Origin: Methanosarcina mazei S-6
GTDB taxonomy: Archaea; Halobacteriota; Methanosarcinia; Methanosarcinales; Methanosarcinaceae
Direction of reading: 5' to 3'
DNA: 64,000 nt
NCBI RefSeq assembly: GCF_000970205.1
Contig: NZ_CP009512.1
Span: forward strand, 310,001-374,000
The notes under the pieces are model-generated. The model searched no databases. It was not told the DNA's origin and saw nothing but the letters and a program-made list of their open reading frames with translations. The position numbers and the translations under genes were made by a program. Shown in pieces: positions 1 to 9,385 of the stretch (position 1 is the stretch's first letter; every line of letters starts with the position of its first letter).

Positions 1-377
1 CCGAATGCACTGCCTGCATCAAGCCCTCCAAGGGCGGTAAAGAACCTTTCAAGCGCCAGAAGGTACAGGAAAACAATTATGTTCCCCAACCCTCCGGCAG
101 GTTCGGGGACAAATACCAGAGGTACGAAAAGTGAGCAGACAAGAAGGGTTGAAAGGTTAAGGTACGGAGTAAACCGCATGACCCATGAAGAAACAGGGGA
201 ATACACCGTTTCTTTTTTCATGAGCTTTTTTAAGTCGTAATAGGCCTGAAAGAGCCCCGGCCCCTTTCTTCCCTGGGCATATGCCTTCACTTTCCGAATC
301 AGAGCCATGTATAGAGGGGCTGCCAGCAGGGCAAACAGGGGATTCAGGAGGGCGAAGAGCAGAAACGAGCTGTTCAT
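1..377 (-). CDS. HyfC/NuoH-like membrane subunit (partial)
   Basis: This is the N-terminal 125 residues or so of a membrane protein; the rest lies beyond the left edge. It begins with ATG and a hydrophobic helix, followed by RKGPGLFQAYYDLKKLMKKE, the cytoplasmic loop typical of hydrogenase-4 subunit C / formate hydrogenlyase subunit 4, a NuoH relative. In this family the subunit anchors the hydrophilic hydrogenase arm to the ion-pumping subunits. Its start codon overlaps the stop of the upstream HyfB-like gene as ATGA (374-377), which implies translational coupling in one operon. Family assignment is firm. Whether the complex is a true hydrogenase or a hydrogenase-related oxidoreductase cannot be told without the catalytic subunit. 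Confidence 0.8.
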   Translation of the reverse strand, partial: MNSSFLLFALLNPLFALLAAPLYMALIRKVKAYAQGRKGPGLFQAYYDLKKLMKKETVYSPVSSWVMRFTPYLNLSTLLVCSLFVPLVFVPEPAGGLGNIIVFLYLLALERFFTALGGLDAGSAF

Positions 378-2314
378 ACAAAGCCTCCGGTTGCTATAAT
401 TAGTACAATCACTGCAAGAAAGGCGTAAAGGACATAACTGTCAAGTTTTCCGTTCTGCAGTTTTGAAACATATTTTGAAAAAATATCAATTGCCCGCGCA
501 GGTGGGATGTAAAGGTATTCTTCAAAGAAGCGGAGCAGGCGTATTTCCACCTTTCCGTTCTTAAAGAGGCTTTCCTTTTCGTCGAAGTACTCGGGTCTGT
601 TCACAATCTTTGTCCTGTAAATACTTTTGAAGATCATTACAAGAGGCTCGGAAAAGCCTGCAGAGCTGTATTCCATATAAGGTGCAAGGGCCGGGATCCC
701 GCATCCCCATGTCTCGCTAATCCTTGCAGGGCCCGTTTCTTTTGAGCGGATTATTACGAAAAGGGCTGTGTATATCAACCCGAGAAGAATCCCCAGCAAG
801 AGAAGGTCCGGAAAATCGATTTTCCAGCCTGCGAGAGATAGAAGCTGCTTTGAAAACAACCCGCCCAGTATACAGAAAGCTGCCGGCACTGCAGGCCCTA
901 CAAGCATTGGTTTCTGGACTTCTTCTGCAAGCCTGCTCTTCTCAGAGCGCGGGATTGCAAGGCAGGTGATCCCGAAAAGTTTTACGAAAAGGGCAGCTGC
1001 AAGGGCTCCGGTAAGGGCAAAGCTTGAGAGGGCGATTATCAGAAATATGTTCAGTAGAGGGTCTGTTACGGCAAAAGACTGGAAGAAAGCCTGGTAAAGC
1101 AGGAGCTCGCCGGCAAAACCATTTGTTGGCGGCATGGCTGCAATGGATACCGAACCTATCAGGAAAAGGGCAGAGGTTACAGGCATGCTTTTTACAAGCC
1201 CTCCAAAGGCTTCGATTTTCCTCGTGCCTGTAGCATGGACCACCGAGCCTGCACAGAGGAAGAGCAGGCTTTTGAATACAGCATGGTTAAAGGCATGAAA
1301 ACAGGCCCCAGCAAGGCTTAAGAGGGCAAGGGATTCAAGCCCCTCAACTTTGAATACTGCATACAGCCCAATTCCTGTGAAAATAATTCCTATGTTTTCA
1401 ATGCTGCTGTAGGCGAGCATCCTTTTTATGTCATTTTCTTTAAGGGCATAGATTACCCCGAAAAGGGCTGAAATGCTGCCTGCTGTAAGGATAAGCACTC
1501 CCCACCAGAGTTCGGGAGCAGATACCGATAGCAGAAAACGCAGGAAGCCGTAAACTGCAACTTTCAGCATGACTCCTGACATCAGGGCTGAAACACTTGA
1601 AGGGGCTGCAGGGTGAGCATAGGGAAGCCATTTATGGAAAGGGACAAGCCCTGCCTTGACTCCAAATCCGATGAACAGAAAGATGAAAGGTAAAGCCAGA
1701 TCTGCTGCAGGGTATTCCAGAGGCCCGAAATCGGCAGAACCCGTCAGCCTGAAGAGGCTTATGAAGCCCACGAAAAGAAAAGCCGTACTTATATTGGTCA
1801 TTACAAAGTAGAAAAAGCCGGCTTTTTTATTCTCCTCGGAAGAGTAGTCATGCAGAACCAGGAGGAGAGAGGAAAGGGACATTATTTCCCAGAAAACCAG
1901 GAAACTTACCATATTGCCTGCAAGAATGACCATAAGCATGGCAAGGATGAAAAGATTTGTAAGGGATGCCTGAAGGCTTTTTCTGGCTTCGCTTTTAGCG
2001 TGTTCAACGTATTCTACCGAATATATTGAAACTCCGGGCACTACTGCTGCGATTAGCAGGATAAACCCGGCTGCAAGCCTGTCTGCGCTCAGGGTAAAAC
2101 CAGCGCCCGGAAGAAATCCGGTAACTGGAAAAACAGGCTCTGTTCTGGTGTAAAGAATTATGCCCGCAAAGCCCAGAAGCAGGATTGATGAGAGAAGAGA
2201 AAGACCAGAAGAAGCCTTTCTTATGTTTTTACTGCGATACAGGAGAGGGAGGACTGTTCCGGATACAAGGGCAGAGATTGCACCATACATTAAGGCTTCG
2301 AGCAATATATTCAC
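374..2314 (-). CDS. HyfB/NuoL-like proton-conducting membrane subunit
   Basis: A 646-residue polytopic protein of the NuoL/MrpD/HyfB antiporter-like family. It has the conserved core FGVKAGLVPFHKWLPYAH followed by SALMSGVMLK, and a second lysine-bearing helix near AFNHAVFKSLLFL. In this family these lysines and histidines form the proton path. The length and the long C-terminal tail after the last antiporter helices fit hydrogenase-4 component B. GTG at 2314 gives MNILLEALMYG, but the GAGG just before it is very close. A TTG three codons in (MLEALMYG) has better Shine-Dalgarno spacing. It is first in the visible operon and overlaps the HyfC-like gene by four bases. Confidence 0.85.
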   Translation of the reverse strand: MNILLEALMYGAISALVSGTVLPLLYRSKNIRKASSGLSLLSSILLLGFAGIILYTRTEPVFPVTGFLPGAGFTLSADRLAAGFILLIAAVVPGVSIYSVEYVEHAKSEARKSLQASLTNLFILAMLMVILAGNMVSFLVFWEIMSLSSLLLVLHDYSSEENKKAGFFYFVMTNISTAFLFVGFISLFRLTGSADFGPLEYPAADLALPFIFLFIGFGVKAGLVPFHKWLPYAHPAAPSSVSALMSGVMLKVAVYGFLRFLLSVSAPELWWGVLILTAGSISALFGVIYALKENDIKRMLAYSSIENIGIIFTGIGLYAVFKVEGLESLALLSLAGACFHAFNHAVFKSLLFLCAGSVVHATGTRKIEAFGGLVKSMPVTSALFLIGSVSIAAMPPTNGFAGELLLYQAFFQSFAVTDPLLNIFLIIALSSFALTGALAAALFVKLFGITCLAIPRSEKSRLAEEVQKPMLVGPAVPAAFCILGGLFSKQLLSLAGWKIDFPDLLLLGILLGLIYTALFVIIRSKETGPARISETWGCGIPALAPYMEYSSAGFSEPLVMIFKSIYRTKIVNRPEYFDEKESLFKNGKVEIRLLRFFEEYLYIPPARAIDIFSKYVSKLQNGKLDSYVLYAFLAVIVLIIATGGFV

Positions 2315-3149
2315 TCCTCAAACCCAGGTCTGGCAGCTGAAAGAAAAGCTGAAAACAGTTTTCCAGTTCGGGAAAAGAGTCCTGTTTTTTCAGTTCCTGT
2401 CCTGCCTAAAGCGGGACTTTTGAAACTGTCCTCTGCACATGAGATATCAGGGTTAGTTATGTAATTCGTATTGACATTCCACCGTAAATTTCATCCGGGA
2501 GGCTGCTTTTCCCGGGGACGTTTTTTGCCTAATACTCTCTCATATTATATAGGTTTACATTATAAAGTTTATTGCACCGATTACTAATTATTATTCATGA
2601 TATATATTTTTCTGGAAAAAAATCAATAAAGCTTTGAAAAAAGAATAAAAAATTCCCTGAAAGTAATAATCCGGCTGAAAGTAATAATCCGGCTTTTCTT
2701 TCCGTTTACGAAAAGAAAATGTCTGTCCCGATATTTTTAACCGGATTAATAAAATTTTGTTAATTAGAATGGTCTAACATTAATATTATGGTTTACTTCC
2801 AATATAGCTACTTCAAAACCTTTACATTTTGAAAATATTAATCTCAACTCAAAAAATTTCCGATCTAAATAATGTTTCCGGTATATTATCAGGAAATGAT
2901 TTTTCCATTTACTCTTTCTCACGGGTCAAGCATTTGAGTCAGGAATGTATAACATTTAAGTCAGAAATGTACAGCGTCAGGAATGCATATACTCCAGGAT
3001 AATTGAGGCATAGTCCGGCATGTTCTAATGCCCGGGTTCTCATACCTGCCGGTATGGGCTCTTTTTAAGTCCCCCTGGCGAACTTGCAACTATATCTACA
3101 GGTTTTTTCGTACCTGAGATAATTTTCTGCCTTATCTTTGCTCTTATCC
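2315..3149. other. Intergenic region with short direct repeats and one hairpin
   Basis: About 835 bases without a convincing gene. It holds the promoter of the HyfB-like operon. Two 18-bp direct repeats (GAAAGTAATAATCCGGCT) lie near 2658-2693. Related GTCAGGAATGTA-type repeats lie near 2938-2990. A hairpin, CATACC-TGCC-GGTATG (3041-3056), is followed by a T-run and could end a plus-strand transcript, although no upstream gene is visible. Confidence 0.5.
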
Positions 3150-3821
3150 TTATTCTTTCAAAACCCTGTAAACAAGGTGCACATATTTCTTTTCTACAAT
3201 CTCGTTTCTTGAAAGCTCCAGTTGAATCCCGCTTTTCTCAATGCCCCTGAAAAGGTTCGTCCCGCTTTTCCCAACAATTTCCGGAGTCAGGACCAAACTT
3301 ATTTCATCAACAAGTCCCTGTTCAAGTAAAATACTGTTTAATATCCCTCCGCTGTCTGAAACCACAAGTTTAAATCCGTATCTTTCACCTGCAATTTCAA
3401 GAGCCTGCCTAACATCCACACGTTCCGCCCCTGCCCGGATAAAATCATAATCTCTTTCCTTGAGGTAATTTATGTAAGATTCAGGGGTTTTCTCCGAGAC
3501 GAGTACGATTATGTCTTTACTATATTCTGAACGCCTGAATACGTGCATAAGCCCTTCGAGAGTCCCTCTTGAGTCTGCGATCATCCAGTAAGCCCTTGTA
3601 TCATCCGGATGGATATCAGGCTTTTTGAAGTCCTCTTTATCTTCAGGAGGTATCTTTTCGCAAAAAAATTGTGTCCCCACCTTTGCGGTATTTGACCCTA
3701 CTATCATGGCATCGGGTTCGTAACTGCCCAGGATCCCATAGTGAACATCAAGGTTTGCATCAAAACCAGTTGTTGAGCCGTCAAGGCTTATGCTGTTGTG
3801 TATAACCAGTCTGGGTAGCAT
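3150..3821 (-). CDS. RibD C-terminal / dihydrofolate reductase-like protein
   Basis: A 223-residue protein of the RibD_C fold (dihydrofolate reductase-like). It opens with VIHNSISLDGSTTGFD, the substrate/cofactor strand typical of this family, and has the NADPH-site segments MIVGSNTAKVG and VVSDSGGILNSILLEQGLVDE. The closest function in the family is reduction of diaminopyrimidine intermediates in riboflavin synthesis. However, the sequence differs from the usual archaeal ArfC N-terminus, so it may be a paralogue acting on another pyrimidine. The ATG at 3821 is preceded by a good GAGGTGA ribosome site. It stands alone, facing away from the ABC transporter genes. Confidence 0.7.
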   Translation of the reverse strand: MLPRLVIHNSISLDGSTTGFDANLDVHYGILGSYEPDAMIVGSNTAKVGTQFFCEKIPPEDKEDFKKPDIHPDDTRAYWMIADSRGTLEGLMHVFRRSEYSKDIIVLVSEKTPESYINYLKERDYDFIRAGAERVDVRQALEIAGERYGFKLVVSDSGGILNSILLEQGLVDEISLVLTPEIVGKSGTNLFRGIEKSGIQLELSRNEIVEKKYVHLVYRVLKE

Positions 3822-3931
3822 GTTTTCACCTCTTCCCCCAAATTAAAAGCATATATAGTTTAATTAAAGTTGTATTAACTTAAATCAAACATTCAATAAA
3901 CTTATTCTATCTTGGAATATATTTAATCTGG

Positions 3932-4843
3932 ATGCATGCTCTGGAATTTAAAGGCGTATCAAAGTCTTTTGCAGAAAAAAATGTCATCAGAGAGATCTCC
4001 TTTTCAGTCGAGAAGGGCGAAATCTTCGGGCTGCTGGGCCCTAACGGGGCTGGAAAAACAACCCTTATAAGACTGCTTCTTGACATTATAAAGCCGGATT
4101 CAGGCGAAATCCATGTTTTTGGGAGCTCTCTTACTGCTGCCGGAAAGGACAGGATAGGATACCTGCCAGAAGAACGGGGGCTTTACAAAAAAACAAAAAT
4201 TCTGGATATGCTTGTTTACCTTTCCCGGCTTAAAAATGTCCCTAAAAAAGAAGCTCAGGCAAATGCTGAAGAGCTTCTGAAATCCCTGGAACTTTATGAG
4301 CACAGGGAAAAGAGAATAGAAGAGCTTTCAAAAGGGATGCAGCAAAAAATTCAGTTCCTTTCTTCAATAATCCATGACCCTGAACTTATCATTCTTGATG
4401 AGCCTTTTTCAGGGCTTGATCCTGTGAGCACAAAAACCATTAAATCCAAAATTACCGAGTACAGAGACGCGGGCAGAACCGTCATACTCTCCACACATAT
4501 GATGGAGCAGGCGCAAAAACTATGCGACAGAATTCTTATGCTCAATAAAGGCCAGCAGGTTCTTTACGGTACTGTTGAAGTAATACGGAAAGAACATGGA
4601 AAAAACTCTTTGTTTGTTGAGTTTGCGGATAAAAGGAATTTAAGCGTTATTCGAGAAATTCCAGGCATCAAAAAAATTGCATGGCATGAGGGGCTGTTAG
4701 AGATTTTTCCTGAGGAAGGGATAAGCGCACAGGCGGTTCTTCAGGAGCTTGTTAAAAGGGCTGAGATACTTCGCTTTGAGCAGGCATTTCCTTCCCTTAA
4801 CGATATTTTTATTGAAACTGTGGAGAGTGCTTCCGGTGAGTAA
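3932..4843 (+). CDS. ABC-2 type exporter, ATP-binding protein
   Basis: A 303-residue ABC ATPase of the NatA/CcmA type. It shows a Walker A GPNGAGKTT near residues 37-45, the signature LSKGMQQK, a Walker B LIILDEP, and an H-loop in ILSTHMMEQ. A C-terminal extension of about 80 residues is typical for drug/sodium ABC-2 exporters. The partner permease follows with an 8-base overlap. No strong Shine-Dalgarno sequence precedes ATG 3932, and a TATA-like TTAAT tract lies close, so the mRNA may have a very short leader. The substrate cannot be deduced. Confidence 0.85.
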   Translation: MHALEFKGVSKSFAEKNVIREISFSVEKGEIFGLLGPNGAGKTTLIRLLLDIIKPDSGEIHVFGSSLTAAGKDRIGYLPEERGLYKKTKILDMLVYLSRLKNVPKKEAQANAEELLKSLELYEHREKRIEELSKGMQQKIQFLSSIIHDPELIILDEPFSGLDPVSTKTIKSKITEYRDAGRTVILSTHMMEQAQKLCDRILMLNKGQQVLYGTVEVIRKEHGKNSLFVEFADKRNLSVIREIPGIKKIAWHEGLLEIFPEEGISAQAVLQELVKRAEILRFEQAFPSLNDIFIETVESASGE

Positions 4844-6089
4844 GTTTTCCGGAAAAACCTTTATTGTTGCCAGGCACGAGTTTCTAAAAACTGTCAGGCG
4901 CAAAGAGTTTCTCTTCATGACCTTTGTTTTTCCTCTCCTCCTTGCCGGAATAGCAATCATTCCCTCCCTGCTTGTCAGTACAGCCACTGTCGAAGACCAG
5001 AGAGTAGGCTACATTGACATGACAGGTTCCTTCGAATTCCCGGAATCTTTTATCAGCGAAGGTTTCTCTGCAGGTCCTCTGGAAGCAAAACCCTTAACAA
5101 TAGAGTTAGTAAGGTATGAAGAGAACTCCGAAGCAAGGGAAGCCCTGCGGTCAGGCCGAATTTCTTCCTATATTATAGTCCCTGAAAATTTCCTTGAGAC
5201 CGGTGTGATTGAACTTTATTCCTCCAAAAAAGAAATGTCAGTTCCGGGGACTGAACTCTCGGCTGAGCTTTCGGATATAGCTATTGACTCTCTCCTGAAA
5301 GACAGAGTGAATGAGTCTGTGCTCCAGAGGGTCAAGGACCCCATCAACCTGAGGCTTTATAATATCGGGGACAACGGGGAGTCGTCAGAGCAGGGAATAG
5401 CTGAGATCCTGGCCAGCTTTGGCCTTCCTTTCCTTACCGGTTTTCTCCTTTTTTTCAGCATATTTACCGCGTCAGGCTATCTACTTCGCGGAGTTGCCGA
5501 AGAGAAGGAAAACAGGATTATGGAAGTTCTACTTTCTTCTGCTACCCCCACAGAACTTCTTACAGGAAAAATAATAGGGCTTGGCGCAGTCGGCCTTCTG
5601 CAGATTATTGTGTGGCTCTCTGTCATTGTTATCGGAGGCGGATATGCCCTCCCTGTAAGAGTGGATCCAATGATTCTTTTCCTTGCCCTTATCTATTTCC
5701 TGCTGGGCTTTCTCTTCTTTGCCAGCATGATGGCGGGAATCGGGGCAATAACAGGCTCTCTTCAGGAGAGCCAGCAGGTTGCAGGCATCTTCACATTTGC
5801 TGCTGCTTTCCCTCTAGTTTTCATGCAGCTCATACTTACAAATCCTGACAGCCCTGCTGCAGTTTTTCTCTCCCTTTTTCCATTTACATCTCCCGTAACT
5901 ATGCTTTCCAGAATCGCGGCTTCAGAAGTGCCTTTCTACCAGATCACAGCCAGCCTTTTCATCCTTTTTGTTTCTATTCACGTGGTAATTATAATTTCGA
6001 GCCGTTTATTCAGGATTTATTTACTCATGTACGGAAAAAGACCCGAAGTAAAAGAAATCCTGAAGAGCATCCGGGAAGCCGGGAGATGA
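4836..6089 (+). CDS. ABC-2 type exporter, permease (NatB-like)
   Basis: The permease partner of the preceding ATPase. I place the start at GTG 4836, inside the end of the ATPase gene. It has a GGAG 10 bases upstream, and the protein then begins SKFSGKTFIVARHEFLKTVRRKEF, the standard cytoplasmic N-terminus of NatB-type permeases. An earlier ATG at 4749 would translate the ATPase coding region in another frame. The layout is one membrane helix, a large extracellular domain (about residues 45-190), then five or six helices with EEKENRIMEVLLSS between the first two, as in ABC-2 permeases. It probably exports sodium or a drug-like compound; this is inferred from the family. Confidence 0.85.
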   Translation: MSKFSGKTFIVARHEFLKTVRRKEFLFMTFVFPLLLAGIAIIPSLLVSTATVEDQRVGYIDMTGSFEFPESFISEGFSAGPLEAKPLTIELVRYEENSEAREALRSGRISSYIIVPENFLETGVIELYSSKKEMSVPGTELSAELSDIAIDSLLKDRVNESVLQRVKDPINLRLYNIGDNGESSEQGIAEILASFGLPFLTGFLLFFSIFTASGYLLRGVAEEKENRIMEVLLSSATPTELLTGKIIGLGAVGLLQIIVWLSVIVIGGGYALPVRVDPMILFLALIYFLLGFLFFASMMAGIGAITGSLQESQQVAGIFTFAAAFPLVFMQLILTNPDSPAAVFLSLFPFTSPVTMLSRIAASEVPFYQITASLFILFVSIHVVIIISSRLFRIYLLMYGKRPEVKEILKSIREAGR

Positions 6090-6851
6090 AGGAGGACTAT
6101 TGAGGAAAGAAAAAGCTGACTTGAACAGCAGTCAGACTCCCAATTTAAATTAATGGGCCAGGTGCCTGCATCTCCGGTCTTATGACCTGTCTGTTTCCTG
6201 TTAGATGACCAGTTAAATATTCAAGATGGGTGAAAGGGTTTTTAGGGGCTAATCCGGGCATTCGATAATTATATTTCTTAACTGACTTAATAATCTATAA
6301 TTCTATCGCTGGGATTTTATATTATGAGTTACATAGTATTAATTGGTTCATAAGGGAAGTACTGTAAAATGGAGCAAATTCAGGACAGCCTGAAAACTGA
6401 TCCCGAAATCTACTTCATTGACGCGCAGGATGTAAGATGAAGCAAATTCAGGACGGCTTGAAAACCGATCTTGCAATATACTTCATTGATGCGTAAGCTG
6501 TAAAATGAGGTAAATTCAGGACAGTCTGAAAGCTGATCCCGTAATCCACTTCATGGATGCAGAATCCCTTTGAACCACCAAACTGCTCTTTTTACAATAT
6601 TCATCCCCATAAACTGCTTTTTTCTGGTCCTTTACATCGCTTTTCCTGATTTTCTTTCGTCTTACTCTCTTATTGCTTTTCTTCCCCTCTGCTGGCCTGA
6701 TTTTCTTTTCTCTTACTCCCCTCTTGCTTCTCTTTTTACTGCTTTTCTTTCCTCCCGGCTGGCCCGATTTATTACTACATTTATCTAAACAATTTGATTG
6801 GGAGAGTTAACGTCTCCCAATTTTCCTGTTCAAAATTTTTGTTCTGTGGGT
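6090..6851. other. Intergenic region, repeats and pyrimidine-rich tract
   Basis: About 760 bases between the exporter and the corrinoid-domain gene. The first half carries the 68-bp tandem repeat listed separately. The second half (about 6590-6780) is strongly pyrimidine-rich on the plus strand, with two loosely repeated blocks starting near CTGATTTTCTTT. It has an open frame for about 70 hydrophobic residues there, but this looks like a base-composition artefact. Confidence 0.5.
6364..6563 (+). repeat. 68-bp tandem repeat, three copies, with tiny ORFs
   Basis: Three copies start at 6364, 6432 and 6500 with an exact 68-base period and about 80 percent identity by eye. Copy 1 contains ATG followed by 22 sense codons and a stop (MEQIQDSLKTD...). 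Copy 2 contains a related 19-codon frame (MKQIQDGLKTD...). In copy 3 the frame closes after two codons. No clear ribosome site is present. Because the period is not a multiple of three, each copy restarts rather than extends the frame. Confidence 0.75.
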
Positions 6852-7400
6852 TTATCCATGGCAGCTTCCGCAATTTGTATTTTCATCAGCCGAAATATGG
6901 GTTTTCTGGGTGCTGCTGTTCAGGAGAGCCGATTTTGCTTTTAAGACCGCGTCTTCCGAACCTGAAGCGTAGATGTCAGCTCCTATCCGGTCAGCCCATT
7001 CCTGAGTTATCAGCGATCCCCCCACACCTGTTACGACTTTATCCCGTATTCCGGCATTTTTAAGCTGCTCTTCAATCTGTATCTGCCGGATCATGGTTGT
7101 GCTCATGGATGCCGAACTGAATACAAAATCTGCTTCGTGTTCTTTGGCGGCTTCAGCAAATCTTTCAGATGAGACTCCCTCTCCAAGGTTAATTACTTCA
7201 AAGCCCTCTTTTTCAAAAGCGGCTTCAATACTGTCCTTACCGTAAGTGTGGGAATCCCCTTCAACAGTAGCGATTACGACAGTTCCCACATTACCTCTCT
7301 CCTTTCCGCCCGGATCTCCGGCCGACACAGGGAATATGAATTGAGCAGCAACTATCCCCAGAATTAACAGGACCAGTAAACTCAATTTTTTAACGCACAT
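6852..7400 (-). CDS. Exported corrinoid-domain-like protein with C-terminal CxxCH
   Basis: A 182-residue protein. The chosen ATG at 7400 has a GGAG eight bases upstream and gives a clear signal peptide (KKLSLLVLLILGIVAAQF, cleavage near VSAG). The rest matches the cobalamin-binding domain of methanogen corrinoid proteins: GTVVIATVEGDSHTYGKD holds the D-x-H-x-x-G motif whose His is the lower cobalt ligand. SASMSTTM, VTGVGGSLITQEWADRIGADIYAS and the final helix also align. The usual N-terminal helical cap is missing. The last residues are NCGSCHG, a CxxCH motif that could bind haem c or a metal. It follows the NosD-like gene by 62 bases on the same strand, probably in one operon. Export of a corrinoid domain is unusual; function unknown. 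Confidence 0.8.
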   Translation of the reverse strand: MCVKKLSLLVLLILGIVAAQFIFPVSAGDPGGKERGNVGTVVIATVEGDSHTYGKDSIEAAFEKEGFEVINLGEGVSSERFAEAAKEHEADFVFSSASMSTTMIRQIQIEEQLKNAGIRDKVVTGVGGSLITQEWADRIGADIYASGSEDAVLKAKSALLNSSTQKTHISADENTNCGSCHG

Positions 7401-7462
7401 ATTTTTCTCTCCTTTCTTTCTCCAGATTTTTGACTTCCTTCTGACTTTTTCTTTCTCCGGAA

Positions 7463-9385
7463 TTACCTGTTCCTCCTGCACCTTTTTCCGCTCACATTTT
7501 CAAAATCTTCTGCGGTTTTTCCGGATATAAGGGGAAGATAATCACAGTTTGCTTCCGTTACATTGTAAGGCAGATCTGAAATCATATCCCCGTCCCCGTC
7601 AGAAGCTGTTTCTGAGAAACCGTTCCCTTGCGGGGAAACCCATAAATTTCCGCCAAGGTAAGGCCCCCCTGCAATATTCACACCAGCGATTTTCGAAATA
7701 TTCCAGCTGTTTGTTCCGAAGTCTTCAGCGTTCCGGCTGTTATTCAGGTAATTGTTGTAGATTATATTGAAGTCTGAACCTGTCCCATCTGTCCAGTTCA
7801 GGTTAAGAGAGATGCCGATATTATTTCCCAGTATCCTGTTTCCTGATATTGTATTGTTGCCGCAGCCTTCGGTATATAATCCATAGGAGCTGGCTGTGAT
7901 GGTATTATTGTTCAGGGTATTTTCTTCACTTGACCCGTAGAGGTAGATCCCTTCATAAGCCTCTGAAAGTATATTTCCTTCAAGGGTGTTGTTGCAGCTT
8001 GTATCCCCAAGGTCTACACAGCACCAGCTGCTTGAGCTAACAGTGTTTTCTTTAAGGACATTGTCTGTGCTTGTATCACACAGCCAGATTCCCGCCATGT
8101 TATTTGAAGCACTGTTATCTTCTACAGGGCAGTTCCTGCAGCTGCTCAAAATGAAAGCGTTTCCTTCATTAGAATTTACATCATTTCCCCTTAGAGCTGT
8201 CATGGAACAGTTTCCAAGATATATTCCATGTTCACAGTTTGAGATGCTGCATCCTTCAAGCAGAGAATTTTGACTATTATAGAGGTAAACCCCAAAACTG
8301 CTGTTTTCAAGACCCAGGTCTTTGAGGGTGATGTTTTCACAATTTATGCAGTATACAACTCCTGCACTGGAATTGGAGTCAAGTGTAAGGTCTGAAACTC
8401 CTGACAAATAATATATCGATTTCCCGTCTACCTTATTGCTTGTGTCGATGCTGTTATTCATTTCACCTGTGTAATGATAGGTGTAAGCCCCGAAATTTCT
8501 GCTGTTGCGGGACATTTTATTTTTTTGGAGTATATTGAAGCTTGAGTCGAGATAAATTCCCCAGTGGTTTGAATTAGCTTTGTTTCCTCTCAGGATGCTT
8601 CCGTTCGAGTTCCCGAGGTATATCCCGTACATTTCGTTTGAGTTTGCGGTATTCTTTTCAAGCAGGCTTTCCCCTGAGCCGGTAAGATAAATTCCGTAAA
8701 AATTATTCAATGTTTTTGAGCCAGATATACGGCAGCCGGATGAATCTTCCAGGTAGATGCCAACCGCTCCTTCAGATGCACAATTATTTTGAAGGGTATT
8801 GTTTTCGGACGAATTAAGATAAAATCCGTAATGCCTGTTCGATTTTGCTTTATTGTCTTTTATCAGGTTCCGTTCCGAACTTTCAAGCCAGATCCCATTG
8901 TCACTGCTTTCCAGGCGGTTATTTTTCAGGATATTTCCGTGTGAATTATTCAGCGCGATACTTCTCCAGTTTCCTGAAAAATAGTTGTTAGTGATATTGC
9001 TTTCAGAAACGCCGTCAAGGTAAATTCCATATGTGGAATTTGCCCCTTTTATAGAGAACCCGCTGATTTTTACAGAATCAGAAACAATGTGGAACGCAGG
9101 GGCTTCCGGGTCCAGAGCAGTGATTACGGTTTTTTCAGGGTTACGATTCGTGGAGCTTATTTCCAGTGATTTATTTACGAGTACGTTTTCACTGTACTGC
9201 CCTTTCTCAACAAGGATAATATCCCCTTCGTAAGCCGCATCTATTGCCTCCTGCAGATTTTCGTATGATCCTGTTCCTCCTTCTTTTACATAAAGAGTAG
9301 CTGAGGATGCGGAGCCTGATATAAGGATAAGCAGTGTGAAAACAGCAATAAGTACAAATATTCTCTTCCTTTTCAACAGTATCAT
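7463..9385 (-). CDS. Exported NosD-type parallel beta-helix protein
   Basis: A 640-residue surface or secreted protein. It has an N-terminal signal segment (about residues 8-29, ending SGSASSA), then LYVKEGGTGSYENLQEAIDAA, the usual opening of NosD/pectate-lyase-like repeat proteins. About twenty PbH1-type turns of 22-24 residues follow, rich in N-x-S/T and G-I-Y-L patterns. The end has the NosD-type SDGDGDMISDLPYN segment. Such proteins in Methanosarcina are thought to be envelope or carbohydrate-interacting proteins. It is transcribed ahead of the corrinoid-domain gene. ATG 9385 sits directly after GGGAG; a TTG three codons later has better spacing. Confidence 0.8.
   Translation of the reverse strand: MILLKRKRIFVLIAVFTLLILISGSASSATLYVKEGGTGSYENLQEAIDAAYEGDIILVEKGQYSENVLVNKSLEISSTNRNPEKTVITALDPEAPAFHIVSDSVKISGFSIKGANSTYGIYLDGVSESNITNNYFSGNWRSIALNNSHGNILKNNRLESSDNGIWLESSERNLIKDNKAKSNRHYGFYLNSSENNTLQNNCASEGAVGIYLEDSSGCRISGSKTLNNFYGIYLTGSGESLLEKNTANSNEMYGIYLGNSNGSILRGNKANSNHWGIYLDSSFNILQKNKMSRNSRNFGAYTYHYTGEMNNSIDTSNKVDGKSIYYLSGVSDLTLDSNSSAGVVYCINCENITLKDLGLENSSFGVYLYNSQNSLLEGCSISNCEHGIYLGNCSMTALRGNDVNSNEGNAFILSSCRNCPVEDNSASNNMAGIWLCDTSTDNVLKENTVSSSSWCCVDLGDTSCNNTLEGNILSEAYEGIYLYGSSEENTLNNNTITASSYGLYTEGCGNNTISGNRILGNNIGISLNLNWTDGTGSDFNIIYNNYLNNSRNAEDFGTNSWNISKIAGVNIAGGPYLGGNLWVSPQGNGFSETASDGDGDMISDLPYNVTEANCDYLPLISGKTAEDFENVSGKRCRRNR

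Noticed and set aside
4749-4835. Upstream ATG start for the ABC-2 permease
   Set aside because: It would translate the ATPase coding region out of frame; GTG 4836 has a ribosome site and matches the family N-terminus.
6570-6788. A 72-residue hydrophobic plus-strand frame
   Set aside because: It arises from a pyrimidine-rich tract with loose repeats; no ribosome site, no family.
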